Of a DNA stretch of 46,588 bases, positions 34,375-44,200 are shown one piece after another. Made by a program: the position numbers and the translations under genes. Source of the stretch: an uncultured Clostridia bacterium. Its GTDB lineage: Bacteria > Bacillota > Clostridia > TANB77 > CAG-508. Each line of letters starts with the position of its first letter. The stretch's first letter is position 1. The stretch covers positions 1 to 46,588 of the forward strand of contig CAKPLT010000015.1 of NCBI GenBank assembly GCA_934167755.1. The letters run 5' to 3'. The notes beneath the pieces were generated by a model that had not been told where the DNA came from, did not search any database, and saw nothing but the letters and a program-made list of their open reading frames with translations.

Positions 34375-35118
34375 TTAAATAATAAATTCATCCTCTAATT
34401 CATCTGTTATTTTTTTATTTGTAATTTGTATATTTTCTCTTATATCTTCTGTCATTATTTCCGTCATATCCATAATAAACTTTTTTATATTTCCTTGATA
34501 CGGATCTGTCTCAATTATTTTATATTTTTTTGCTCCTTTTCTTATATTTTCTTCTTCCGCTTCCATACACTTATTAAATAACATCACATTTCTTTTATTA
34601 ACCAATCTTCCTTCTCTTCCCTTTCTAAATACACTTAATTCTGGAGATGTAATAAATCCATATGTTAATGGTCTGTATTTTTTCATAAGTTGACTATTAA
34701 ACATTTGCTTTAATATTAATGCATCTTGAGAAGGAATTGAACCATCATTTACGGAAAAATCTATCCAAGGAAGCCTATCTAGCATCCCTCTGTCATAAAT
34801 TACCACTCTTGGAGCTTGGTCTCCCATATCTTCACTAAGATTTTTCATTAATTCACTATACATCCAAATATTGTATTCTTCAAGGTCTTTGTTTTTAATC
34901 GGATTGTACTCTGCTGTCTCTGTTCTTTTTTGTGTTGAAATTCCATTGTTTATCATTAGTTGGGTTATATTATTTAGTAATGTAGTTTTTCCACTTTTAG
35001 CAGTTCCAATAAGTTCTATAAATATTGGGCCTTTATTTTTAGATATATTTTCTTTAATGTAATTCAAATTATTTTCTATTTTATTTGCCTGATTATTGAT
35101 TCTTTCGATTGTTTCCAC
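34375..35118 (-). CDS. P-loop NTPase, deoxynucleoside/thymidylate-kinase-like
   Basis: 247 residues. Walker A GTAKSGKT (G38-T45) after the strand FIELIG; a DR motif VIYDRGMLDRLPWID, as in nucleoside and thymidylate kinases; a lid-like basic stretch RKGREGRLVNKRN; and IETDPYQG near the end. The fold therefore looks like a small-molecule or nucleotide kinase, but the substrate is not evident. Start is GTG (35116-35118), with GGGGGT 7 bases upstream. It lies 12 bases after the RSH-type hydrolase gene and is almost surely co-transcribed with it. Confidence 0.75.
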   Translation of the reverse strand: METIERINNQANKIENNLNYIKENISKNKGPIFIELIGTAKSGKTTLLNNITQLMINNGISTQKRTETAEYNPIKNKDLEEYNIWMYSELMKNLSEDMGDQAPRVVIYDRGMLDRLPWIDFSVNDGSIPSQDALILKQMFNSQLMKKYRPLTYGFITSPELSVFRKGREGRLVNKRNVMLFNKCMEAEEENIRKGAKKYKIIETDPYQGNIKKFIMDMTEIMTEDIRENIQITNKKITDELEDEFII

Positions 35119-35130
35119 AATTTTTACCCC

Positions 35131-35685
35131 CTAAAAAAGTTTTTCTAGTATTTTTTTATATCTCTCAAATAATATTTCTTCCTCATTTGTATTCATTAAT
35201 ACAGCTTTATACATATTTGTATAATACCACTTTTGTTCTTCTTTAGGTTTATTAAAATTCTTCCAAACACTTTCTCCTTGTTCTTTATATAAGTTATACA
35301 ATGTTTCTAAATTATTAATTTTATCTGCACATTCTACTAGTTTTCCTTCTCTACTTGCTATTTTAATCTTATCAATTGCTTTAATTTTTCTTTCTTTCCA
35401 TGGTAATGATTTGTCTTCTGATACTTCTTCAACAATTTTAGCAATATCTTTTCCAAATTCTATTTCTACATTCTTTAAAGAATATTCCGTGTCTTCTACA
35501 ACATCATGTAAAATTCCAGCAACTACACAATTTATATTTGCTCCTGCCATTTGTAACATCATTCCTACAGTAAATGGATGAAATATCATATCTACATCTT
35601 TTTCACTTTTCCTTCTTTGACCAGTATGAGCTTTAGTTGCAAAATATATTGCATAATCTACTAAATCTAATTCTCCCATTTTCAT
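35131..35685 (-). CDS. HD-domain hydrolase of RSH type (MESH1/small alarmone hydrolase-like)
   Basis: 184 residues from MKMGELDLVDYAIYFATKAH, taken as start because AGGAGG lies 7 bases upstream; an in-frame ATG at 35718 is not supported. The HD metal residues match those of RelA/SpoT hydrolase domains: H20, R24, H36, H60-D61 (ILHDVVEDTEYS), and D121 in VECADKINNLETL. There is no synthetase or TGS/ACT domain. Stand-alone proteins of this kind hydrolyse (p)ppGpp or related nucleotides; that role is inferred. A possible promoter (TTGTAA, 16 bases, TAATAT) lies upstream. It heads a unit with the P-loop gene and uvrB. Confidence 0.85.
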   Translation of the reverse strand: MKMGELDLVDYAIYFATKAHTGQRRKSEKDVDMIFHPFTVGMMLQMAGANINCVVAGILHDVVEDTEYSLKNVEIEFGKDIAKIVEEVSEDKSLPWKERKIKAIDKIKIASREGKLVECADKINNLETLYNLYKEQGESVWKNFNKPKEEQKWYYTNMYKAVLMNTNEEEILFERYKKILEKLF

Positions 35686-35763
35686 TTTCTTTCCTCCTAA
35701 TATTCTATATATTATCATATTTTAAATTTTTTACAATACTTTTTTTGGTATTTTTTGTTATTA

Positions 35764-35803
35764 CAAAATAAAGAAGGTATCCTATTTAGAACACCTTCTT
35801 TTC
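35764..35803 (-). terminator. Intrinsic terminator of the GGDEF gene
   Basis: Minus strand AAGAAGGT, 14-base loop, ACCTTCTT, then TATTTTG; placed shortly after the GGDEF stop. Confidence 0.75.
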
Positions 35804-35815
35804 ACACATTCACTT

Positions 35816-36871
35816 TCACTCACACTTTGCTTCTTTTCTCTTCTTCTTTAACACTTCTTTCCAATAATATAAATCTTTATCTGCTTCCTCTAATGATTTT
35901 GAAATATCTTGAAATTTAGGATTGTGTTTAGCACATCCAATTGACACATATGGCATCAGTGGTTCTTTTTTTCTTTCTTTTTCAAGTTCTAGAAAAAATT
36001 TATTATTTAATTTTTCATATTTTCTAAAATCTGATAAAATTACACAAAATTCATCCCCACCAACTCTATAGCAATAACCATATTGTCCATAAATTTTTTT
36101 TATATCTTTTCCAATAGTACTTAATATAAAATCGCCAAAAACATGTCCATTAATATCATTAATTTCTTTGAAAAAGTCTACATCAAGCAACAAAATCATT
36201 ACTGTTTTCCTTAGATGTTTTATTCTATTCTTATATGTAGATTGATTTAATAATTCTGTTAAATTATCAATATACATTAATGTATTTATATAGTAAATGT
36301 ATATTAATATAGAAGAAATAATAAAACATAAACATCCTATTTTTAACTCTGGATTAATAAATTTAATTACATTTCCTATATTACCTATAATTACAATACC
36401 TAATAAAGAGATTTTATCTTTATTTTGAAAGTATTTGTTAAATACTATTATTGCTTTGCAAAAATATATTATTGATTCTATATATATTATTACATATATA
36501 ATTATATTTATAATATATGTACATGTGCTTAACATTGCATAAAAAAATATTGGAAAAAATAGTATTTCTTCATTCATTATCTCATTTTCTTTAGCATCTT
36601 TTAAAAATATATTTGCATATTTAATAAAAAAAATAGGTGCTATTGTTGTTTCGGTAATTATGAGTATATATTTTATTAATAAAATTATTATTTTATTACT
36701 TTCCAATATATTTGCAAGCCATTCGCAAAGTACCATAATGCTAAGCATTAGATAAACTTCAAATAAAGTCTTTTTATTCCGCTCATCTAAGTTTTGATTC
36801 ATATATACCGTAACTAGCATATAGCTTGTAAGAAGTAAGCTTATAATTGTAATGATATCGTAAAATTTCAT
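35816..36871 (-). CDS. Membrane-bound diguanylate cyclase (GGDEF)
   Basis: 351 residues. About six membrane helices (residues 3-200) with no recognised sensor family, then a GGDEF domain (about 205-345): D230 and D232 in LLLDVDFFKEIND, HVFGDFILSTIG, and an intact GGDEF at 271-275 (YRVGGDEFCVIL). It should make cyclic di-GMP from two GTP at the inner membrane face. The RxxD inhibitory site is absent (GQYG at that place), so product inhibition is not expected. GGGGG precedes ATG. Its promoter overlaps the terminator of the preceding DUF975 gene. Codon 31 is CGG (GAG CGG AAT), read normally. Confidence 0.9.
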   Translation of the reverse strand: MKFYDIITIISLLLTSYMLVTVYMNQNLDERNKKTLFEVYLMLSIMVLCEWLANILESNKIIILLIKYILIITETTIAPIFFIKYANIFLKDAKENEIMNEEILFFPIFFYAMLSTCTYIINIIIYVIIYIESIIYFCKAIIVFNKYFQNKDKISLLGIVIIGNIGNVIKFINPELKIGCLCFIISSILIYIYYINTLMYIDNLTELLNQSTYKNRIKHLRKTVMILLLDVDFFKEINDINGHVFGDFILSTIGKDIKKIYGQYGYCYRVGGDEFCVILSDFRKYEKLNNKFFLELEKERKKEPLMPYVSIGCAKHNPKFQDISKSLEEADKDLYYWKEVLKKKRKEAKCE

Positions 36872-36945
36872 TATGTTATTCCCCCTTTTAGTAATTTTTT
36901 ATGCTTATCACTTGTGAATGTGTTCTTTTATTAGTGAGTAGAACC

Positions 36946-36974
36946 ATTATACCATATATTGGAAAAAAAGTCTA
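36946..36974 (-). promoter_or_regulatory. Promoter of the GGDEF gene
   Basis: Minus strand TAGACT (36969-36974), 17-base spacer, TATAAT (36946-36951). The -35 box lies in the descending arm of the upstream gene's terminator. Confidence 0.55.
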
Positions 36975-37000
36975 TACCTTATATGATATAAACTTTTTCT
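36962..37000 (-). terminator. Intrinsic terminator of the adhE-APH-DUF975 unit
   Basis: Minus strand AAAAAGTTTATA, 10-base loop, TATAGACTTTTT then TT: a 12-bp stem with one G-U pair, about 20 bases after the DUF975 stop. Confidence 0.8.
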
Positions 37001-37022
37001 TTATTTTTCCTAAAATATATAT

Positions 37023-37625
37023 TTAATTTTCTTCGATTACTTCTGCTTCAATTTTCTTGTCTTTAATTGTATTATAAAAATTTATTATTGTAGCTTCATA
37101 GTATGGTGCAATGTATATATATGCAATTCCTAAAGTAATTGCTCCTAATAAATACCACAAAAAGAATGACAATTGTAATACAAATAAGTCAAATTTATGT
37201 CCATACATTATTTTTTTACTTTCAGATAATGCCTCTCTTGCTGTAAGTTCAGGGTTATCTGCTAATATAAATGGTGCCATTGAATATGAGAATGATTTTA
37301 TTATTCCAGGAATCAATAGTAGTAATGACCATAAAAATATAAAGAAATTTGTGATAATACTTAGCCATACTGCTTTTCCAGTTATATTAAACCCTTTGAA
37401 AGCATCTCCTACTGATATATCTTCTCCTTTTGCCAAATTTAAAAATATCATACATAATGAAATATTAAAAGCTGGCATTATTATTATAGTTGCAAACCAT
37501 CCTACTACAGGCACAAATGAACTTCCAACTCCTATCATTGCAATAATTAGAAATATTAAAAATAACATTCCTATTTTTCCTTTAATTTGTTCCTTTGCTG
37601 CATTTTTTAATTCAGCTCTTGTCAT
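37023..37625 (-). CDS. DUF975-family membrane protein
   Basis: 200 residues. Starts MTRAELKNAAKEQIKGKIG, the usual DUF975 opening, then about four to five membrane helices. LLLLIPGIIKSFSYSMAPFILADNPELTAREALSESKKIMYGHKFDLFVLQLSF is the family's most conserved stretch. Function is unknown; the family is common in Firmicutes. GGGGG precedes ATG. It follows the APH-like gene by 39 bases and ends at a terminator. Confidence 0.9.
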   Translation of the reverse strand: MTRAELKNAAKEQIKGKIGMLFLIFLIIAMIGVGSSFVPVVGWFATIIIMPAFNISLCMIFLNLAKGEDISVGDAFKGFNITGKAVWLSIITNFFIFLWSLLLLIPGIIKSFSYSMAPFILADNPELTAREALSESKKIMYGHKFDLFVLQLSFFLWYLLGAITLGIAYIYIAPYYEATIINFYNTIKDKKIEAEVIEEN

Positions 37626-37664
37626 ATTTAATCCCCCTATATTTTTATTAGATTTATTTTAATT

Positions 37665-38423
37665 TTATTCATAATCTACAACATCAATCCATTTTTCTAA
37701 AAATTCTCTATTTTCTGCTCCACCTTTTTTTAGTTGAACAGCTGCAACAATTGGAATCCATCTTTGAATTCCTCTTTTTTCAATTCCACTTTTTTCTGTG
37801 AATACATTTAAATATTTTTCTGCTAATTCAGTTTGACCATTTAATGAAAATAGTAAAAATGTTTTTGCCACATCTGCTGATGCATTCCCTTGTGTTGCAT
37901 GCGCCCAGTCTATAATACTATATTCTCCATTTTCATTTATTATTACATTACTTGGGTTAAAGTCACCTTGGCATAATTTATCATGATTTTTTGTTCCCTC
38001 TAATCTTTGTAATAATTCATATCTTGTTGTATCATCAATATCAGCTTCTGATAGTTTTCTTCTGTATTTGTCTTTTAATCTATTTAACAATGGTACTTTC
38101 TTTGACATTATTTCTAATTGAATATCTATAAATAAATTTAAATATTCGTCTTCTTTTTCTGGATGTTCTCTCATCAAAACATCTAAAGGTGTTCCTTCAA
38201 TAAATTCTGTTACTAATGCCCATCTATTCTCTATTTTTGTAACTTCTAGCAATCTTGACATCTTCAAGTCTGTATTTTCTTCGACTCTTGATTGGATTAA
38301 TGCTTCATTTAAAATTGCTGCTTTTGAATAATTTTCTACAAATAATTTGATTGTTTTATTTCCATCTCTATATACTGTTTTTGTTCTTCTTTCTGCAATT
38401 GGTTGGCTTAAATTGTATTCCAT
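37665..38423 (-). CDS. Aminoglycoside phosphotransferase-like (APH) kinase
   Basis: 252 residues. Protein-kinase-like fold of the APH/choline kinase type. Seen: the N-lobe Lys in NKTIKLFVENY, the hinge LVTEFIEGTPL, the catalytic loop CQGDFNPSN (D154, N159; most relatives have HGD) and the metal-binding SIIDWAHA (D172). The substrate is unknown. Such chromosomal genes act on small metabolites or sugars rather than antibiotics in many cases. It lies 25 bases downstream of adhE and upstream of the DUF975 gene, so the three probably share one transcript. Confidence 0.82.
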   Translation of the reverse strand: MEYNLSQPIAERRTKTVYRDGNKTIKLFVENYSKAAILNEALIQSRVEENTDLKMSRLLEVTKIENRWALVTEFIEGTPLDVLMREHPEKEDEYLNLFIDIQLEIMSKKVPLLNRLKDKYRRKLSEADIDDTTRYELLQRLEGTKNHDKLCQGDFNPSNVIINENGEYSIIDWAHATQGNASADVAKTFLLFSLNGQTELAEKYLNVFTEKSGIEKRGIQRWIPIVAAVQLKKGGAENREFLEKWIDVVDYE

Positions 38424-38448
38424 TTTTCATCACATTCCTTTCTATTAT

Positions 38449-41052
38449 CTAATTTCCATAATATGTTTTTAAATAAATATCCTTAATCTCACTAATTAGT
38501 GGATATCTAGGATTTGCTCCTGTACATTGATCATCAAATGCTTTTTCTGACATTTCGTCTAATGTAGCTAAAAATGTTTGTTCATCAATTCCATATTCTT
38601 TAATTGTTCTTTTTATTCCGATTCTGTCTTTTAACTCATCTATTTTTCTTATTAGATTTTCCATTTTTTCATAATCATTTTCTCCACCTATATTTAAAGT
38701 TTCTGCAATTTCTGCATATCTTCTTAATGTATGTGGATGGTCATATTGTGGAAATGTTCCCATTTTATTTGGAACTTCTGCACTATTAAATCTCATAACT
38801 TCATCTAATACAAGTGCAACTGTAACTCCATGTGGTAAGTGATGATATGCTCCTAATTTATGTCCCATTGAATGACATATTCCTAAAAATGCGTTTGCGA
38901 AAGCCATACCAGCCATTGTTGCTGCATTTGCCATTTTTTCTCTTGCTTCTGGATCATTTGCTCCATTTTCATATGCTCTTGGTAAATATTCAAAGATTAT
39001 TTTTATAGCTTCTAATGCTAGTCCATCTGTAAATTCTGTTGCCATCATTGATGCATATGCTTCTATTGAATGTACCAATGCATCTACACCTGATGCTGAT
39101 GTTAATCCTTTTGGTGCATTCATCATCATATTTGCATCTACAATTGCCATTTTAGGCAATAATTCATAATCTGCTAACGGATATTTTTGTCCTGTAGTTT
39201 CATCTGTAATAACAGCAAATGGAGTTACCTCTGAACCTGTTCCTGCTGATGTTGGTACAGCTATAAAATATGCTTTTTCTCCCATTTTAGGGAATGTATA
39301 TACTCTTTTTCTGATGTCCATAAATCTCATTGCCATATCTAAGAAATCTATTTCTGGGTGTTCATACATTACCCACATAATTTTTGCTGCATCCATTGCT
39401 GACCCTCCACCTACTGCTATTATACAGTCAGGTTTGAATGCATCTATTAGTTGTGCTCCTTCTTTTGCACATGCAAGTGTTGGATCTGGTGCAACATCAA
39501 AAAATGTTTCATGTACTATTCCCATTTCATCTAATTTATCTGTTATTACCTTTGTATATCCATTTTCATAAAGGAATGTATCTGTTACTATAAATACTCT
39601 CTTTTTACCCATTACATTTTTTAGCTCTTCTAAAGCTACTGGTAAACAACCTCTTTTTATATATACCTTTTCAGGCGCTCTAAACCAAAGCATATTTTCT
39701 CTCCTTTCGGCTACTGTTTTTATATTTATCAAGTGTTTTACCCCTACATTTTCTGATACAGAGTTTCCTCCCCATGTTCCACATCCAAGTGTTAGTGATG
39801 GTGCTAACTTAAAGTTGTATATATCACCAATTCCACCTTGTGATGATGGTGTATTTATTAATACTCTACATGTTTTCATTGTGTTATAAAATTTCTCTAT
39901 TTTTTCTTTTTCAGTAACTGTGTTGATATATAGTGAAGATGTATGGCCTAATCCTCCATCTTCTATTAATCTATATGCTTTGCTTACTGCGTCATCAAAA
40001 CTTGATGCTTTATACATTGCTAAAACAGGTGATAGTTTTTCATGTGCAAATTCCTCTGATAAATCTACACTTTCTACTTCTCCTATTAATATTTTTGTAT
40101 TTTCAGCAACATCTACTCCTGCCAATTGCGCAATTGTATGTGCTGATTGTCCAACTATTTTAGCATTTAATGCTCCATTTATTATGATTGTTTTTCTTAC
40201 TTTTTCTGTTTGTTCTGGATTTAATAAATAACATCCTCTTCTCATAAACTCTTCTCTTACTCTGTCATAAATTTTTTCACTTACTATTACTGATTGTTCT
40301 GATGCACATATCATTCCATTATCAAATGTTTTTGAATGTATTATTGAATTTACAGCTAATGTTATATCTGCTGATTCATCTATTACTGCTGGTGTATTTC
40401 CTGGTCCTACACCTAAAGCTGGTTTTCCACTAGAATATGCTGCTTTTACCATTCCAGGTCCACCTGTTGCTAATATTATATCTGCTGATTGCATTAATAA
40501 ATTTGTTAATTCTAGTGATGGCACATCAATCCATGATATTATTCCTTCTGGTGCCCCTGCTTTTACAGCTGCTTCTAATACTATTTTTGCAGCTTCTATT
40601 GTTGATTGTTTTGCTCTTGGGTGTGGACTTATTATTATTCCATTTCTTGTTTTTAATGATATTAATGTTTTAAATATTGCTGTTGATGTTGGGTTTGTTG
40701 TTGGTATTACTGCTGCTATTACTCCTATTGGTTCTGCTATTTTTTTAATTCCATAATTGTCATCTTGTTCTAGCACTCCACATGTTTTTACATCTTTGTA
40801 TTTGTTATAAACATATTCTGCTGCATAGTGATTTTTGATTACTTTATCTTCTACTATACCCATTCCTGTTTCTTCAACTGCCATTTTTGCAAGTGGTATT
40901 CTATTTTGATTTGCTGCTATTGCTGCTGCTTTAAATATTTTATCTACTTGCTCTTGTGTATATTTTGAAAATTCTTTTTGTGCTTTTCTTACTTTTTCTA
41001 TTGTTTTTTGTAAGGCTTCTATGCTATCAACTTTTTCTTGTTCATTATCCAT
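38449..41052 (-). CDS. adhE: Bifunctional acetaldehyde-CoA/alcohol dehydrogenase (AdhE)
   Basis: 867 residues, full length. Converts acetyl-CoA to acetaldehyde and then ethanol, using two NADH, as the fermentative electron sink. N-terminal CoA-acylating aldehyde dehydrogenase (about 1-440), with GPGNTPAVID and the catalytic Cys in GMICASEQSV; short linker (SENVGVKHLINIKTVAERRENMLWFR); C-terminal iron-dependent alcohol dehydrogenase with GGGSAMDAAK, VPTSAGTGSE, and metal ligands in GICHSMGHKLGAYHHLPHG. In other bacteria the protein forms spirosomes. ATGAGG precedes ATG; a strong promoter lies at 41104-41132. No clear Rex operator was seen. Confidence 0.98.
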   Translation of the reverse strand: MDNEQEKVDSIEALQKTIEKVRKAQKEFSKYTQEQVDKIFKAAAIAANQNRIPLAKMAVEETGMGIVEDKVIKNHYAAEYVYNKYKDVKTCGVLEQDDNYGIKKIAEPIGVIAAVIPTTNPTSTAIFKTLISLKTRNGIIISPHPRAKQSTIEAAKIVLEAAVKAGAPEGIISWIDVPSLELTNLLMQSADIILATGGPGMVKAAYSSGKPALGVGPGNTPAVIDESADITLAVNSIIHSKTFDNGMICASEQSVIVSEKIYDRVREEFMRRGCYLLNPEQTEKVRKTIIINGALNAKIVGQSAHTIAQLAGVDVAENTKILIGEVESVDLSEEFAHEKLSPVLAMYKASSFDDAVSKAYRLIEDGGLGHTSSLYINTVTEKEKIEKFYNTMKTCRVLINTPSSQGGIGDIYNFKLAPSLTLGCGTWGGNSVSENVGVKHLINIKTVAERRENMLWFRAPEKVYIKRGCLPVALEELKNVMGKKRVFIVTDTFLYENGYTKVITDKLDEMGIVHETFFDVAPDPTLACAKEGAQLIDAFKPDCIIAVGGGSAMDAAKIMWVMYEHPEIDFLDMAMRFMDIRKRVYTFPKMGEKAYFIAVPTSAGTGSEVTPFAVITDETTGQKYPLADYELLPKMAIVDANMMMNAPKGLTSASGVDALVHSIEAYASMMATEFTDGLALEAIKIIFEYLPRAYENGANDPEAREKMANAATMAGMAFANAFLGICHSMGHKLGAYHHLPHGVTVALVLDEVMRFNSAEVPNKMGTFPQYDHPHTLRRYAEIAETLNIGGENDYEKMENLIRKIDELKDRIGIKRTIKEYGIDEQTFLATLDEMSEKAFDDQCTGANPRYPLISEIKDIYLKTYYGN

Positions 41053-41103
41053 TTTTCGACCTCATCCTTTCTTTTGATTTTCTAAAATCTTTCGTTCCAC
41101 TTT

Positions 41104-41132
41104 ATCATAGCAAAAAAATAATAATTTATCAA
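41104..41132 (-). promoter_or_regulatory. Sigma-A-type promoter of adhE
   Basis: Minus strand TTGATA (41127-41132), 17-base spacer, TATGAT (41104-41109), about 50 bases before the adhE start. Confidence 0.8.
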
Positions 41133-41180
41133 TAGTAATTTTAATAACTTCTACAAAAATATACTTGGTAATATTTATAT

Positions 41181-41265
41181 AATCAAAAAAATATCATTTT
41201 ACCGTTTAACTGCAGACGCTTCGCTATTTTAAATTTGTTTCACTTTAAAATGATATTTTTTGATT
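41181..41265 (-). terminator. Long hairpin downstream of the glucan synthase-like gene
   Basis: Arms 41181-41201 and 41246-41265 (AATCA A-run TATCATTTTA and its complement, one A different) around a 44-base loop, starting 2 bases past the stop. It could be a terminator or a small mobile palindrome; the T-run lies inside the stem. Confidence 0.6.
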
Positions 41266-41266
41266 A

Positions 41267-44200
41267 CTATATTATAATTTCAACATTAAAAACTTTTCCA
41301 CTACCGTCAAGAATAATTTTATTCTCATTTTCAACTCCATTAACCAAAACTTTAGAAACACCCATATTTTTGCCTTCTGGATTTTTAACACTAATATTGT
41401 AGATACTATTTCCAAATTTATACTTAATTTCAAAATTCTCCCAAAACTTTGGAATACACGGATTAAAACTCATTGAATTGTGATAAATGTTCAATCCAAG
41501 AATATATTGAATGCCTGCTAAATAATACCAACTACTTGAACCAGTATACCAAGTCCAACCACCTGAACCAGCTAAATTTTGTGCACCATACACATCTGCT
41601 GCAATAACATAAGGTTCAACCTTATATTTATTAGCCGCTTCTTTAGTTCTTGCATGTTCAATAGGCGTAATCATCTTATATAACTCAACAGCTTTATCTC
41701 CTTTTCCAAGCATTGCTTCTGCAATAACAGCCCATATGGCCGAATGTGTGTATTGTCCACCATTTTCTCTAACACCTGGAACATATGCTTTAATATAACC
41801 AGGCTCTAGTTTGCCTTTTTCAAAAGGGGGATCAAGTAATTTAATAATTCCACTTTCATTATCAACCAAATGATTCTCTAAGCTTTCCATCGCCTGTTTT
41901 TGTTTTTCTTTATCTCCTGCACCAGAAATTACAGACCAGCTTTGTGCAATACTATCAATTCTACATTCCTCATTTTCCATACTTCCATAAACATCACCAT
42001 TATCAGCAAAAGCTCTTTTAAACCATCTACCATCCCATGCATTTGTATTTAGATTCGTTCTCAATTGTTCTGCAATCTGTTTATATTGCGTCACAGCCTC
42101 TAAATCATTCCTATATTCTGCAATTAAAATAAACTCTTTTAAAACTTCATATAAGAAAAATCCAAGCCATACACTCTCACCTTTTCCTTCAGGTCCTATA
42201 TTACTAAATCCATCATTCCAATCACCAATTCCAATTTTAGGTAGTCCATTTTCTCCAAAACTCCAATCTTTATCACTAATTCCACAAGCTCTATTGATAG
42301 CTCTTTTACAGTGTTCATAAATATTCTCTTCAACATTTGATGGCAAATACTGTTCATATTTTTCTTTTTCATTTTCTTGTAATTTTGCTCCATTCAAATA
42401 TGGGGTAACAACATTTAGAATTTCATAATTTCCAGTATGTTTGATATATTTTGCAACCATATATGGAAGCCATAATAAGTCATCTGAAAATTTCGTCCTT
42501 ATACCTCTATTATTCTCATCATGCCACCAGTGTTCAACATCTCCTTCTATAAATTGATGTTTACTGTGTTTTATTATTTGATTATATAAAATGTTAATAT
42601 CTAAGAATTTTGTACCATAAGAATCTTGTAATTGGTCTCTAAACCCATATGCACCGCCAGATTGATAAAATCCACTTTTGGCAAGTAACCTACTGCAAAT
42701 AGTTTGATACATTATCCAACCATTAAGCATTATATTTAAAGATTCATATGGTGTTTTTACTTGCAATTTTCCTAATAAATCATTCCATTTGTTTTTAACT
42801 TTTCCAAGTTCCATATTGCAATTTTGAACTTTTGAATATTTATATGCTGTATCTTTTGCTGAAACTATATTCTCCTCTGCGCCTAAAACTATAGATATTT
42901 TCTTATCTGAAAAGCTTTCTATTTCAACTTCCAGTTCTATTACAATACAAGATTTCCTGCCTATTCCATCATCATTATCAAGTCTAACTTTATTAACTCC
43001 AAATGTCTTCTTATTTCCTGTAAATGATTTTATCTTTTCACTACTAGACACATATATAGTATCATTAAACTCATCAACATTATAAAGATTTTTAGCTACT
43101 ATCATATTTGAATTTTCTTCATATTTAATTTTTATATAACTATCTGATTTTATCTCATCTTCACCTATTACAGGTTTAACATAGTATAAAATTTTCAACT
43201 TTTTCTTTTTAGGCGCATTATTTTTTAGTGTTAATATATTAATTTTGCAACTTTCATCTTGAGGCACAAACACTTCTAATTCTTGCATTATATCATCACT
43301 AGAATGAATATATTTTACATATCCAAATCCAAATATTGCATTATAATTTTTATCATCTGGCATAGGCATTGCAGTTGGTGTCCATATTCTTCCATTTTCT
43401 TCATCTTTTAAATATATTATTTCTGATGGAATATTACTACATGCACTATTCTGCCAACTTGTAATCCTATTTAATCTACTATTTTTATGCCAAGTATATC
43501 CGCCACCACTTTCTGTTACAACACTTCCAAATTTCTCATTTGCAATTATATGGCTCCATGTTGTTGGTAACTTATTTTCTTTATTTACTCTTATAATATA
43601 TTCTTTACCATCTTCTGAAAATGCTCCATATTCATTATAATATTTAGGTTCTTGAATATTATTTAAAATATCTATATCTTTTGTTGTGTCTTCTTCATCA
43701 GTAGTTTTTATTGTGTCCTCTATAACCCTGTATTTATCTAATATATCTTCTTCCATGTCTTTTATAATATTTTGTAAATTTCCTAAATGGCTGTCTATAA
43801 CAAGACTTGAAACAAACTTTATTAAATTTACATCTTGTACATCCATTTCACTCTTAGAAAGTACAAAAATTCCACCATAAATATTTTTCATATATGCTAA
43901 ATGACTGTTTAAAATTGCACTTTCAATTTCATCTTTTATATAATTTTCATAACTGTAATTTTCTTCATCTATAATTACAAGTTCTACTTGCACATTTTTA
44001 GTTCTAAAAAATTCATAAGCTTTTATAATTTGTTTAACAACATAAATATCATTTATATATTTAATTGTAACTGTTATTATAGGTAAATCACCTGATATAC
44101 CATATTTCCACAAATCTTTTTGTTCATAAGTTTTGTATGCTAAATTAGAATTATTTTTTAATGGATTATCAAATAAAATATATGATAATATTGCTTGATA

